A DNA stretch of 64,000 nt, taken from positions 1 to 64,000 of the forward strand of contig JAMWET010001936.1 in the NCBI GenBank assembly GCA_024036415.1, given 5' to 3'. Position 1 is the stretch's first letter, and each line of letters opens with the position of its first letter. The notes beneath the pieces were generated by a model that saw nothing but the letters and a program-made list of their open reading frames with translations, did no database searches and was not told the DNA's origin. Position numbers and translations under genes: made by a program. Of this stretch, positions 25,151 through 37,003 are shown piece after piece. Source of the stretch: Prochilodus magdalenae (lineage: Eukaryota > Chordata > Actinopteri > Characiformes > Prochilodontidae).

Positions 25151-27882
25151 CACCTGTGGAGGTTCTGAGAACCGAAGCTGGAGTAGAGCTTGATGTGTTC
25201 TCTCTCTCTCTCTCTGAGATGAAAGCTTTAGGAGCTGTTGATCTGATTGAAACAGTGATGGTGTACATGCCAGGGCTTCCAGATCATGCCAGCCTCCTAG
25301 TTTCTTACCATCTTCCATGTTTTTATTTATTATTATTATAATATTTTTTTATCTCCTTTACGATCTTAAATCTAGTCTCTTCAGATATGTCTCCTTTAAT
25401 AACCCTTCTGCCTGGAAATGACAGAAATGAAGCTCCACCTCCTGATAATTTTATAAAAATGTTATATATAAAATTAATTTATTAAATTTATACTTCCTTT
25501 TTGCCAGTTTTGGCTGTGCTCAGTCCAAATCCGATTTCCGGCATCTCCAGAATGTATCCAGATTGATTTTTCAGTCTGGACAGTGGACGATCACTAATTT
25601 TTACAAATCTGATCCAAACCACACTTCTAATGCGATTCCAATCAGATTTCTACAGGTCCCTCTCAGCCTAGACGCTCAGATTGGATTTTAGTGTCTCTTG
25701 CGGCATTCCCAGCATTCCAAACAACAGTGTCAAATCCAGGTGTAAGTGCAGGGATTCAAGAAGAGCGCAGAGGAGTTGATCTGACAGTGATGACTTTGAA
25801 ACTTGAGTCCGAAGGGTCCAATGATGGACCTCCGTCTCTTTGGTTTCCAGGTATGAAAGCTACGTCCCCAGCTACACAGTTACCACAGCAGCCCATGCAG
25901 ATAGATTAGTGATGTCTGGACACACGAATCCGAACTAATCGCTTACAGATATCGGGCTGGACAGGCGAACAAATCCGATTGGCCTGCAGTCCATACACAT
26001 GGCCTCTGACAGAGTACCTGTAGGCCTTTATATCGGGAGTGAGTTTCATGATAAATGGACCCAAAGAAGTGACCCACAGTTCCCTCCCCGCATCTACATA
26101 CAGTCACACAGGTCCGGTGTAAGTGTAGAATTCAGAGCCGGAATTCTTCAGCCGGATTTCTCCTCCTGTGAACATGAACAGCTCCTTCCGTGGCATGCAC
26201 GACCTGCGGGTCCTAGGAGGGTCGAAGCGTGTCCCTTGTTTGCCTGCGTGCTGATTGGGTGCGATACGATAGATACAATCTTGTGCCGAGTGTCAAAATA
26301 ATTTCACAGGTCACGTAGCAGCCTGATGATGCTGGGCGGAAGGGGACTGGAGGTCAGCGACCCCAGCACGCTGCGTTATAGAGCCAGCTGCCAATCCAGC
26401 GCCTCCCCCCCAGCATCATAATGACTCCCCCGTAAAGTGGGAGATGCGTTAAAGGAGGAAGGGGGAGTCTGAAGAAAGACGAGGCTGGTTTGTGTTGTCC
26501 CGGCTGACGGCGGGAGAAAGGCCGCGAGTAAGAGTGTAATTGTGTTGGAATATGAAATGCGGCTGTCACGTTACACAGGGCTTAAAGAGCCGGTGTATCA
26601 TTATCGACTCGCAGGGAAAAATTACAGCGTGATTGAGCTCATTGTAATGCAAATGGAGCAGCAGCTGAAAGAATGGAACCAGAATAGACCTTTATCCTCC
26701 AGCCCATCTTAACAAAAACACCGAGCTGTCATCGTCTCCATTATAAAACCATTGTGCGCTTAACCGTCAGAATACTAGGCTATCTCTAATCTGATAACAC
26801 GCGTCGGCTGTCTGCTCCGGCTCAGTCCCGAGCTAATACGGTTCTAGGTGTTTCTCCGGATGGGCTCTCGGGCTCTGATTGCGGTGTGGGAGGGGAGGAG
26901 GCAGAAGAGGAAACATAATGGGTTTATTTTTGACCTCGAGCCTCACTTTTGGCTGGTCACCCGGACACGCGCTGAGCCGAGTCTTAGACTGAATTACACG
27001 GGCAGAGGGGATTCGTTATGGAAAATCCTTCATAGTCAGGGATCAGGCTTAATCTACGTCCGGAACACCAGCCCGAATGCACGTTTCCCCGGAATGCCCG
27101 AAGCTTAGCGCTGAGATTCGTGATAGGAGGATTCGTTTGAATATCAATCACTTCTCCAGTTGTCGAAATGAAGCAGCGCTCCTGATTTCCTTCTGGTTAC
27201 GAGGCTACACATCCGATAAGGCATTCATTCCCGCTATCGCTTTCCCCGCTCGTCTAATGAAAAGCCTAATTCCGCAAAAGTCTGGCAGCTCCCGTTAGGC
27301 GGATCCGCGATGGCGCGGTCCGGTCATTGCTCCGTTTTAATCATACTCCTTTTAGCATTAGGCCAGACAGTATAATTATACAGCACACCTAAAAGCGCTA
27401 GCTGCTTCATTGTACGACATCCATCATGCTCCGTAACCAGCAGCCATGGCTGAAAAGCTCATGACTAATTTCCATAATGAACTGATCACAGAGCCTTCCG
27501 CCACTTCTTAAGAAATGAGCTTCTTCCCTTTGTAGCTCCGAAATAGAAAAGCGCTCTCGGCTGCTTCCGTCGAAGGTGCTAAAAGAGGCGCGAGGGAGGC
27601 AGCAAGGGAGGCAGAGAGGGAGGCAGCGTGTGCCTACGCGTGCGTCCATCTTGTTGCACTGGCCTTCCAGAGTTGGATATGGATACAGGCCTGGCTTACT
27701 GTCAAAACGATTCGCCCCACGTCGCTTCGTTAACACCCAATTTGTTTTGATGACTCTCTGACCTCGCCACACTAGCCGTGCGATTTACTGTCTGAGGAGC
27801 GTGACGGGTCCGATGGTGATTTACTGGAGGTGACAGCTTGGAAGGAGGCAGGCCGAGCCAGATGATCAGCTGAACACCATAC

Positions 27883-27883
<1 letters not shown>

Positions 27884-27936
<53 letters not shown>
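27884..27936. repeat. (GA)n microsatellite
   Basis: About 26 uninterrupted GA dinucleotides in an intron, outside the palindrome's visible extent. Confidence 0.95.
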
Positions 27937-27939
<3 letters not shown>

Positions 27940-28119
27940 GTGGGGTTTTATTGGGTTAAATTGCTTTGCAATTCTTTGTCCTCTGCCAATAAAGCCAGAC
28001 GATAATAAAGTGAGGCAGTTAAGGCAGAGTCGCCTTTATCCTCGGTCTTAACAGTCTCCTCCTGATCGTGGGAAGTCACTGTGTGGGCCATCAATGTCAT
28101 ACAGGACGTGGCATTGACG

Positions 28120-28350
28120 TTGGCACAGGTATCTCCGTATTTCTAATATCAATAAACGAATAACACGTCTGCCGTTTACGGACTTGTGACTGGTGTGCCT
28201 CAGGGCTCAATCCTAGGCCCAGTACTGATGTGTGATAATGGCAGGAGGCGTGCCCAGGGCTCGAAGGGCATGTGCAGGGAGAGTTCGCCCATCAGCCCTC
28301 GCTGATAATCAGGGTGGATTAGCACCCGCGGTCGGTCCTGTCTGAGCGTT
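28120..28350 (+). mobile_element. LINE reverse-transcriptase fragment, copy 1
   Basis: The bases around 28191-28230 encode GVPQGSILGPVL, the classic motif of non-LTR retrotransposon reverse transcriptases, but the frame stops at once (CTGATGTGTGATAATGG). About 230 bases match 29468-29700 at roughly 80-85%. It is a short dead scrap. Confidence 0.65.
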
Positions 28351-29120
28351 CAGCACAGGTGGGGGGCAGCGCAGGCTGTTGCTGCAGTGATTGACGTTCT
28401 GTTATTGCGACGGAATCAGGGGAGCATTTTTAATCACTTTGTGACACGCAGGTGTGAACCTCTCTTTTTCCCTCCACCCCCCCCACCACCTACCACCCGC
28501 CCGCCCACACCCTGGCCCCATATGTGGCGCTGGCAGCTGCCTGTGCTGAACGCCGGCGAGGTGAACACTTTTCCCATTAGCAGATTTTTGCACCCCTTCC
28601 CTCCTTCCTCGGCCAATTCATCATCGCATCCCCCTCTAGAGCCTCCCCCCTAACTCACCCCCCCCCTGCACTCCAACCGCTACCACCCCCACCATCTCCC
28701 TCCCACCATAGGAACTCATTACCATTCATGGTATTTCTGGACAAAGATATTCTCTGAGGACGGCTCACTCTAATTATCTGCCTGACTGTTATTGAGAGCT
28801 TTGATTAGGGGCTGTCACTATGAGTAACAGGCAGCAGGTAGAGAGGAGAGGAAGAGAGGCTGGGGGTCCATGGGAGGGGGTGCGCACCCCCTCCCATCCT
28901 CCCGTTTTTCTCTGTCGGCTCAGAAATGAATTAAATATGGGGCGTAAAGAGAGAGAGCCTTTTTTGTCTCCCTGCGATGTCTTTTTTTTTTTTCCATCCT
29001 CTCCTGTAGAGAAATTATTACAAAAAATGCTTTCCCTTTTTTTCCTCTCTCTCTCTCTCCCTCCCTCCCCTCTCTCTGTTTCTCTGTCTCTCTCTGCTGG
29101 CCTCTTCTTCATCTCCATAG

Positions 29121-29182
29121 GTAAGCCGGTGATGATAATAACAGAGTACATGGAAAACGGATCACTGGACACGTTCCTGAAG
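29121..29182 (+). CDS. epha: Eph receptor exon: kinase hinge with gatekeeper
   Basis: 62 bases, acceptor TCTCCATAG, donor GTGAGC. It reads KPVMIITEYMENGSLDTFLK. This is the fifth kinase strand and hinge that contacts the ATP adenine; Thr in IITEY is the gatekeeper position. The size of 62 is the usual one for this Eph exon. The preceding ~90 bases are almost pure pyrimidine. Two LINE scraps lie on either side at about 1 kb and 0.3 kb. Confidence 0.95.
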
Positions 29183-29467
29183 GTGAGCGTTTCTTGCTGG
29201 CCGTTTTGCATCCACAGAAGGAAGCGTTATGTAACGAAACAAAAGCATCCAGCCATCCCCAAACCGAATCGGACCTTTATCCTCATAAAGAAATAAAATA
29301 TTTGGACCACAAGGTTGTTTACCTTCTCGTGAACGAGAGCGGAGCTAGAACCCGTACGTCTGAAACCTTAATGTTCAGTTTCTCCTGTTAACAATAGACC
29401 AATCATTTCAAATGGCTTTCAGGGACATTACTGAACATTACGTCTTTAGACGTGGACAAAGTTGGCA

Positions 29468-29700
29468 CAGGTAGCTCCATATTTCTCACATTAATAAACC
29501 AATAACAAGCCTGCAGTTTAAGGGGCTATGAATCACATCTCTGAGAGCTTTGTGAATGGTGTGCCTCAGGGCTCAATCCTGGGTCCAATGTTGATGTGTG
29601 ATAATGGCAGGAGGTGAGCCCAGGGCTCGAAGGGCATATGTAGGGAGAGTTTACCCATGAGCCCTCTCCTGATTAGCGCCCACGGTCGGTCCTTTCTGAG
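29468..29700 (+). mobile_element. LINE reverse-transcriptase fragment, copy 2
   Basis: A second copy of the segment at 28120-28350 in the same orientation, encoding GVPQGSILGPML at about 29560-29595 before the frame closes. It carries differences scattered over its length, so the duplication is not recent. Confidence 0.65.
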
Positions 29701-30239
29701 CCTTTCAGCCCAAGCCGAATCCAGCCTTTCCTGGTCTTGCATGTTCTGTTCAGCCCCCCAGTCTCTCTGCTGGTTTCTCTGATTTTACCAGTTGGCCATG
29801 ACTTGCGAGAGATGAGAATTACGGAGAGGGAAATGTAGTCAGCTGTCAGGAAATAAAGGAGAAAGAAAATGACAAGATGATAAGGGTTTTGGTTTCTAAG
29901 CACAGGCTATAATCAAGCATCATGAATTTTTCCCATTGCTCACGTATAAAGCCAGTGGGATTGTGCTAGCGTTGTAGCTAATGGCTGGAAATCAGAGAGC
30001 TTTTGAATTCACCATTACTCACCGGTAAACAGTGGGCTGGTTACAACAATAAATAAATCTCTCACTGGATTACACATGCCGCACGTCAGGACAATACCGG
30101 CAGCGCTGGGAGTCGCAATCAAGGATTTGGAGCCGAACGAGGCGGAAGACCATAAAAGCTGTGAATGGAAGGAGCTCACACAAGGACACAGTTAATACCC
30201 CAAGATCATGAAGCATGGAAACAGTCGCCTGCACTGCAG

Positions 30240-30395
30240 TGCAGGGAATGATCTACCACCCCAATAACATCAGCTCTGGGGTGGTCCTGTGGGGGTCCTG
30301 ACCATTGAAATATACTGGGAAACCGATGGACTACAGTCTGTAGCTATAGAGCTACAGAGTGCTCCTATAGGGTCCGTGGAGCTGATGTAATGGAC
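30240..30395. mobile_element. Half copy of family B element
   Basis: It contains the right-end blocks GGGGTCCTGACCATTGAA, ATGGACTACAGTCTG and CAGAGTG in family order, about 150 bases. The remaining part of the element is absent. Confidence 0.6.
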
Positions 30396-30424
30396 AGAGT
30401 GTGTGGATACAAGAAGCCGGTCGT

Positions 30425-30840
30425 ACTGTACTTGTATCCCAGTACAGCAGATACATGCACTCATAGCCTACAAAGATGGCGGGAACGAGATCACCGGATA
30501 GGTTAAACATCGGACGACAAAAACCCCGGACTGAAACATGCGTAAGAGGAAGCACCAGCTGGGACGGCATGAGACATGGACTGGACAAGTTTCTGGATGT
30601 GGGCTACATCATTGTTCAGACACTCTTGCGTCAAAGAAGTGGCCCAGATTTGGTGGAGGCCTTCCCTGGCACAATTCCGAGGAGAATTCCCTGTAGACTG
30701 GGATTTCAGCCACTGCTGGTAGACCCGTATGACTGCACCCTTCCATACACCTGCAGATTCAGCTACTTCCTTCACCTTATGGTCTTTGGCCACGCCCACA
30801 TGCAGTCCCTCCTTTTAGCCAATCAGTAACATCTGCTCTG
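30425..30840 (-). repeat. Upstream direct repeat with Tc1 deletion derivative
   Basis: About 400 bases nearly identical to 33463-33840 in the same orientation. The shared part includes non-transposon DNA (around CTACAAAGATGGCGGGAA) plus a minus-strand VYQQW-family Tc1 derivative. It therefore looks like a local segmental duplication rather than two insertions. The pair brackets the catalytic-loop exon of the Eph gene. Confidence 0.8.
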
Positions 30841-31299
30841 GAGCGTTTTCAACACATGGAACGAGACATTCCCTGCACTGTAGCACCTCCTCCCAATCTA
30901 TGGATCCCGTCACTCGCACCCCTCAGCCCCATCATCCTCCTGCAGCGCCATCTGCAGGAGCCTGAAGGTACTACCACCTTAAACACACGAGGGGGCTGGC
31001 CGGAGCTTAGCCAACTGGCATATAACACCATCATGCTTCGAATATAATGCACCATATTCATACTACAGCCACCATATGGAGGTTTGCCATGTTTCTGCAG
31101 CACATGGAAAGCTGATTTTTTTGATTACATGGTGACATTAATTAATATTAATGTACAAGTTATGTGGTCTAAAGTAAAGCGAGCATGCAGCAGCGGTCTG
31201 GAGCTATAACTGATCCTAAGGCAGCTATAACGTCTGCACAACTTTGAGAGGTGTGGTCATTTAAGCCTGTGATTGATGGATGCTTATTAATGTGTGTAG

Positions 31300-31509
31300 A
31301 AACATGACGGGCAGTTCACGATGATTCAGCTGGTGGGGATGATGCGTGGCATCGCTGCTGGGATGCAGTACCTTTCTGAGATGAACTACGTTCACCGAGA
31401 CCTGGCTGCACGGAACATCCTAGTGAACAGCAACCTGGTGTGCAAAGTGTCCGACTTCGGACTGTCCCGCGTGCTGGAGGACGACCCGGAGGCGGCGTAC
31501 ACCACCCGG
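31300..31509 (+). CDS. epha: Eph receptor exon: catalytic loop and activation segment
   Basis: 210 bases (70 codons), acceptor GTGTGTAG, donor GTGAGT. It encodes [20 protein letters not shown], then the catalytic HRDLAARN with Asp at 31399-31401 and Asn at 31411-31413, the Mg-binding DFG at 31453-31461, and [15 protein letters not shown] with the activation-loop Tyr. All residues needed for catalysis are present, so this is an active kinase type rather than an EphA10 or EphB6-like pseudokinase. Confidence 0.96.
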
Positions 31510-32613
31510 GTGAGTGAACTTCATCGGTACAGCTGTAAGCCGTATTTCCGCACGTGCTTTCTCGGTCAAGCGTTCTGTTATCACACCCGTCTGACTTCTA
31601 TTTCACATTGTGGTGAAATCCGTTGATGTTGTTGCGGAGAACGGACTTATTTTAGGATTCTAATTATCCCGTTACTCTGTTCCCCCCAGCGCCCGCAGAG
31701 TGAAACTTAAATGAAACACAAATGAAAAGTAGGCTTGATCCAATTGTAGAGGCGGAATTAGGTCAGTAGTGGCTGTTTGCCGAAAGCCTTTCAGGACGAC
31801 TGTGTAGGTGATGGACAGCTAAGCGTTCGCTCAGCAGGAAATCGCAGCCTGCTCTGCAGAATTGCGGTAGTCGGGCCATACAGTCTCGCTTTACTGTCTG
31901 CAGCAGACCCCCTGTATGGTGTGGACGTGCCTGGAGGGCGGATTCGGATGGGTCTGTATAGGGGAGAGAGGGAAAGAGACTTGAGGGTAGTTTCTCTGAG
32001 ATGCACATCAAGCCAGCTCATTGAAAAGGTGGGCTACGAAGCGAACATCCCGAAGCCTGATGCATGAGACGTTGTTTTCAGACAGTTTTGGCCCAAATTT
32101 GACTTGTATTCCAATTTATTCGGATTTGGAGTCATGGGTAAGTTTGCTGCTCATTTTGGGGAGTAAATAAGGTTCTACTTGCATTGTGCACAGTCCTGGT
32201 TCCCATCACCGCCACTGTATGTGAGTGGTTTGGCTGTCAACCCAACCGCTCGCATCAAACCTGAATAGCTGCATCTCAGCGACTGAATTATGCAGAATTG
32301 TTTTTTTTTTTTGAAGGGAATTTTAAACCATTAGATTTAATTACAGTCACTTTAGAGGCAGCTCGGTGCATCTCGCCCTGCGTTCACACTGACAGAGCAT
32401 TAAGTCACAAGCCATTTCCTATAGTACACGATTTGTAGCTGTGATTTGGCGACTAGCGACAAAGCGTGCTGGGATTTTATCAGCTTTATGTAAGGCTGGG
32501 AAGCAACATTCACAACGACGGGCTCAGACCAGTCGTAGACACCGAGGCCCCCTGCTTCTGCTCTCTGAGCTTTCTGCTCCTACCAGCATTTGGTTCCAGT
32601 TCTCAGCGCTATG

Positions 32614-33208
32614 TAGGGTTGCCACCTTTCAGAAATGAAAATAAAGGACAGGGGCGTGGTCATTTGTGAGTGACGTGTTCGAAATTGCATCCCGTATGTG
32701 ATCTGAATCCGGGGTGGTGGGGGGAGAGGTTTGGGGGAGAGAGATTGTGATCATTCATGTGTGTGGCAGACGTGTATATCGTACATTTACGGAAATACGG
32801 AACAAATTCACGGACATTTACGGAAATACGGAACAAATTTACAGACATTTATGAAAATACGGAACAAATTTACGGACGTTTACGGGAATAAGGAACAAAT
32901 TTACGGACATTTACGGAAATACGGAACAAATTTACGGACATTTATGGAAATACGGCACAAATTTTACGGACATTTACGGGAATAAGGAACAAATTTACGG
33001 ACATTTACGGAAATACGGAACAAATTTACGGACATTTATGGAAATACGGCACAAATTTTACGGACATTTATGGGAATAAGGAACAAATTTACGGACATTT
33101 ACAGAAATACGGAACAAATCGTGTCCCGTATTGATTTAATACGGTACGCAACATTTAATTGCCAAATACAAGACGATTTCGTATTTTACGAGACGGGTGG
33201 CAACCCTA
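32614..33208 (+). mobile_element. hAT-type miniature element, expanded copy
   Basis: It begins TAGGGTTGCCACC and ends GGTGGCAACCCTA, a perfect 13-base terminal inverted repeat. It is flanked by an exact 8-base target duplication GCGCTATG at 32606-32613 and 33209-33216. An 8-bp duplication with this kind of tip is the hallmark of the hAT superfamily. There is no transposase. About 340 bases of its interior are a 31-bp tandem array. Related copies are at 40370-40644 and 52140-52254. Confidence 0.88.
32780..33120 (+). repeat. 31-bp minisatellite inside a hAT miniature element
   Basis: About eleven units built on ACGGACATTTACGG, AAATACGGAACAA and TTT, with GGGAATAAGG and GGCACAA variants recurring in a pattern that suggests a two- or three-unit higher-order repeat. 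The related elements at 40370 and 52140 hold about one unit each, so the array grew after insertion. The open frame across it is incidental. Confidence 0.88.
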
Positions 33209-33462
33209 GCGCTATGGTGGTAAACATGGAGGAGAAGCTCGTAACTGCCGTTTCCTAGTTCCCCAGTTTATCTGATGCGTCTTTGTACATGTACATCTGT
33301 AGAGAAATGAAGTGTGGGAGAAAGTAGCTGATATTGTTGGTCTGTCTGCAGAGTTAGGCCACTCGAGAGCTAGCTAGGTTAGCCAGCATGCTAACCAGCC
33401 AATAAAGCTAGTCATGGATAGCAAGCAGTTAAGTTTCCATACTAATCCGTTTCCCAGGTGTA

Positions 33463-33850
33463 CTGTATTTGTATCCCAGTACAGCAGTTACATGCACTCA
33501 TAGCCTACAAAGATGGCGGGAATGAGATCACCGGATAGGTTAATCCTAACATCGGACGACAAAAACCCCGGACTGAAACATGCATAAGAGGAAGCACCAG
33601 CTGGGACGGCATGAGACATGGACTGGACAAGTTTCTGGATGTGGGCTACATCATTGTTCAGACACTCTTGCGTCAAAGAAGTGGCCCAGATTTGGTGGAG
33701 GCCTTCCCTGGCACAATTCCGAGGAGAATTCCCTGTAGACTGGGATTTCAGCCACTGCTGGTAGACCCGTATGACCGTACGCTGCTTCCATACACCTGCA
33801 GATTCAGCTACTTCCTTCACACTATGGTCTTTGGCCACACCCATGAGACT
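33463..33850 (-). repeat. Downstream direct repeat with Tc1 deletion derivative
   Basis: This is the partner of 30425-30840, with only a handful of differences, including a small insertion near 33544 and changes near 33780. The similarity ends at the GGCCAC block near 33840, after which 33841-33900 carries a short ATGAGACTAAC duplication of its own. Confidence 0.8.
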
Positions 33851-34829
33851 AACATGAGGCGCCAATTTATCTACCCTGAACACACCCATGAGACTAACTT
33901 GGGGTAACGTAAGCAACCTGTCGCCTGCTAGAGTGTCTGTGGGGTTAGATCTGACCGCTTGATTGGACTACATCAGGTTTGACTGTTTACGCAGCGTGTG
34001 GAATTCTAGACAGTAAGCTCAATTAACGAAGCTGGTTTTACTACTGCATGTACAAATATAAATATCACTCTGACTGAGTCAGTACAGAGTCCGTACACCA
34101 CCAATCACCAAGCATTTACACCTCCCGGGGCCTGCTAGGACGGGCCCACTCCTGGCCGAACATGGCGATGCGTCACTGGGACATGCACTCCAATGTGCTG
34201 TAGCAACAGGGAGCTGTGATTACTACAGAAGCCACCAGCTGTGCAGTAGAGTCGATAACAGTAGATCCTTCCTCTAACGCATTGTGAGGCGCCAACAGGT
34301 CGAATTACAGCTTCATGCCCCATCACCAATCAACCTGCCTGGCCTAACAAACAATCCACTGAGAGACAGAGAGAGTTGGGGGGAGAGAGAATCGTAGATG
34401 GAGAAGGATGAAAGAGTCTCCCTGCGGGGTTTCGGTCGTTTATCCTGGGCTGCTGGAACATACCGATAGGGTGGAAATATCACAGGACTGAACAGAACCC
34501 CGTGGCCGGGGGTATTTCTCCTACTGTGATGTAAGACATCAGTGTCCCTATGCAACACCGCACAGGCTAGTGTATAGCGTAGCGCCGGCTGAACCATAAG
34601 CTCAGAGCATGTACTGTAGTGTCTACGGAACCATTAGAAGTCAGAGGTAACAGGAACATGGGGGTTGTCTCAGCTGGAATAGCAGCACTGCTACACGGTC
34701 ACGTGGTTCAGTATGGTGGTGACCTGTAGAGAAGCTTACAGACTGAGGACGTTCTTTACAGTGGTGGTGATGGGAACCAGACGTGACGGTGCCCACAAAA
34801 CAAATCTAGACATTTACCACCATTACAAG

Positions 34830-35400
34830 TTAGCGCAGCTCCATCAGCAGACGGCTGCACCACGCAGGACTACATGCACACAGACCGTTACCACGACTGT
34901 CCTTAACACCACGTCACCGTCACCAAAGACTGCAGTGCTGTCGTACCAGACTGTCATGGAGTGACTCAGAATGGCAGCGGGTCATCTTCAGTGACGAGTC
35001 CCGCTTTAGTCTTGGTGGAGACGCCCAACGAATCCGTGTGTGGAGGCACCGTGGTCAGCACCAAGATGAACGGTTTGTCGTCACACGTCCAGAAGGCCTG
35101 GTGTCCCTCCACCTTCACCCCTACCGCACCATCTGCAGGAACTGTGTGAGGATGTTCAAGCTGCATGGGATGGATTATCACAGGACACCATTAGGAACCT
35201 CTACAGCTCCATACCGAGACGTCTGGCGTGTTGGGTTAGCAAACACGGCGGCCCGACGCCATACTGAGAGACAGACTTCTGTATGTGTAGCTCAATAAAT
35301 ATTGATCATATCAGTCTAAATTTATCATCAGTTATTGATCCTGGTCACCTTTATCTTCCTTCCCAACAGCATTCCCAATCCCACACCTCCTTCTGGGTGC
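34830..35400 (+). mobile_element. Tc1-like transposase relic (HGGPTPY type)
   Basis: The reading around 34970-35100 contains WQRVIFSDESRF, GGDAQRIRVWRHRG and RPEG. This is the second catalytic-Asp block of a Tc1/mariner transposase. After a deletion it resumes at the C-terminal region, ending HGGPTPY and a stop near 35262. At least two frame changes are needed to read it. The catalytic third block is missing. The same structure is seen at 17060-17700. Confidence 0.75.
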
Positions 35401-35693
35401 AGATGTTTTCTGGGTGATGAGTGTATGTAGACTGTTGATGGTCAGTAAGTTGTTTATCTATTAACTGCTATTATATGTACTCTTCACCTACGTCCCCACC
35501 ATGAAAACAAGACCAACACTACCATGAGGTGATGTCTCAGACAGGCAGTGTATTTATCATCATTTCATTTATTAACTTTGTGAGAGTGTTGTTAGAAGTG
35601 AATGTCTGGTTCCTATGACTACCAGTGTGAACACAGGATTTTACACTTGGAATGACTTTGACACATCAGCCATTGAATTCTCCAGAAATGTTG

Positions 35694-35785
35694 AAAAAAA
35701 AAAAAATTATATATATATATATATGTGTATATATGTGTATGTATTTGTGTGTGTGTGTGTGTGTATGTATATGTATATCTGCGAT
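35694..35785. repeat. A-run with (TA)n and (TG)n low-complexity tract
   Basis: A run of about 13 A, then TA and TG dinucleotides with TATG variants, about 200 bases upstream of the C-lobe exon. Confidence 0.9.
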
Positions 35786-35965
35786 CTCCATAGAGAATGT
35801 GTTCACATATTTACTCTTAAAACAAAATTTCTATTTTGCACTATATGAACGCCCAGTGATCTCTGTGTTTGACTTCCAGCACCTTGAACAGCTAACTGAG
35901 TACTCAAGTATGTTCCTTACCCAAACCTGAGACAGAAAGTCAGTCTATTTCAATGACGTGATTAA

Positions 35966-36232
<267 letters not shown>

Positions 36233-36478
36233 TAAATCATCTGATGGAAGCGCTGTAGCAGAACCTCTATAAACTACAAGTGACGGATAGTTTGCCTTTG
36301 GCCTACTGCCCCCAACCTCCACCACCCCCACCCCTCCCCACTCTGTTTCTCTCTCACTCACACTCGTTTTTATACAGTGCTGGACAAAGTACACAAGCCA
36401 TGTGGTAAAGTAGAAACCCACAGGGTAAACTCCTCCTCCAGTCTCAGTGTCAGTTCCGCCCTTTAGTCCTCCATTGGA

Positions 36479-37003
36479 GTAACAGTACTAAAGTATGTAC
36501 CTTCAGATGTGTCTAAGTATGGAGAGTAACAGTACTAAAGTATGTACCTTCAGATGTACCTAAGTATGGAGAGTAACAGTACTAAAGTATGTACCTTCAG
36601 AAGTACCTAAGTATGGAGAGTAACAGTACTAAAGTATGTACCTTCAGATGTACCTAAGTATGGAGAGTAACAGTACTAAAGTATGTACCTTCAGATGTAC
36701 TTAAGTATGGAGAGTACCAGTACTAAAGTATGTACCTTCAGATGTACTTAAGTATGGAGAGCAACAGTACTAAAGTATGTACCTTCAGATGTACTAAAGT
36801 ATGGAGAGTACCAGTACTAAAGTATGTACCTTCAGATGTACTTAAGTATGGAGAGCAACAGTACTAAAGTATGTACCTTCAGATGTACTTAAGTATGGAG
36901 AGTAACAGTACTAAAGTATGTACCTTCAGATGTACTTAAGTATGGAGAGTACCAGTACTAAAGTATGTACCTTCAGATGTACTGAAGTATGGAGAGTAAC
37001 AGG
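36479..37003 (+). repeat. 47-bp minisatellite
   Basis: About eleven tandem units built on AGTAACAGTACTAAAG, TATGTACCTTCAGATG and TACTTAAGTATGGAG. Variants (ACC for AAC, ACCT for ACTT, GCAAC for GTAAC) are shared between non-adjacent units. There is no spacer sequence between repeats, so this is not a CRISPR-like array. Confidence 0.95.

Larger units (their letters stand above)
14010..26742 (+). repeat. Right arm of giant palindrome (cleaner copy with intact exons)
   Basis: This is the well-formed partner of bases 1-14009. It carries three Eph exons with intact reading frames and canonical splice sites, so it is taken as the true genomic copy. The match stops being visible at 26742 only because the window starts at base 1; the left arm may continue upstream. 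Sequence after 26742 is single-copy with respect to the palindrome within this window. Confidence 0.85.
22428..29120 (+). other. Intron between kinase N-lobe exon and 62-bp hinge exon
   Basis: About 6.7 kb. It contains Tc1 relics near 24590-25150, an unassigned 1 kb block around 25500-26700 that ends the palindrome, a GA run and a LINE scrap. The intron ends in an exceptionally long pyrimidine tract (about 29030-29120). I see no additional exon; open stretches such as 28820-29296 are extensions of the exon frame through that tract. Confidence 0.6.
29183..31299 (+). other. Intron between hinge exon and catalytic-loop exon
   Basis: About 2.1 kb, largely filled by the LINE scrap, the half family B copy and the upstream direct repeat. 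The remaining sequence is unassigned, with no further exon seen. Confidence 0.6.

Noticed and set aside
26848..27298. Overlapping open frames at 26848-27298
   Set aside because: No splice context, domain or similarity recognised; length is within chance for this base composition.
28820..29296. 158-codon open frame covering the hinge exon
   Set aside because: Only 29121-29182 is coding; the upstream part is intron and a polypyrimidine tract, as shown by the TAG acceptor and the frame of the neighbouring exons.
36479..37003. CRISPR-like regular repeats
   Set aside because: Units are contiguous 47-bp tandem repeats without unique spacers, in a vertebrate intron.
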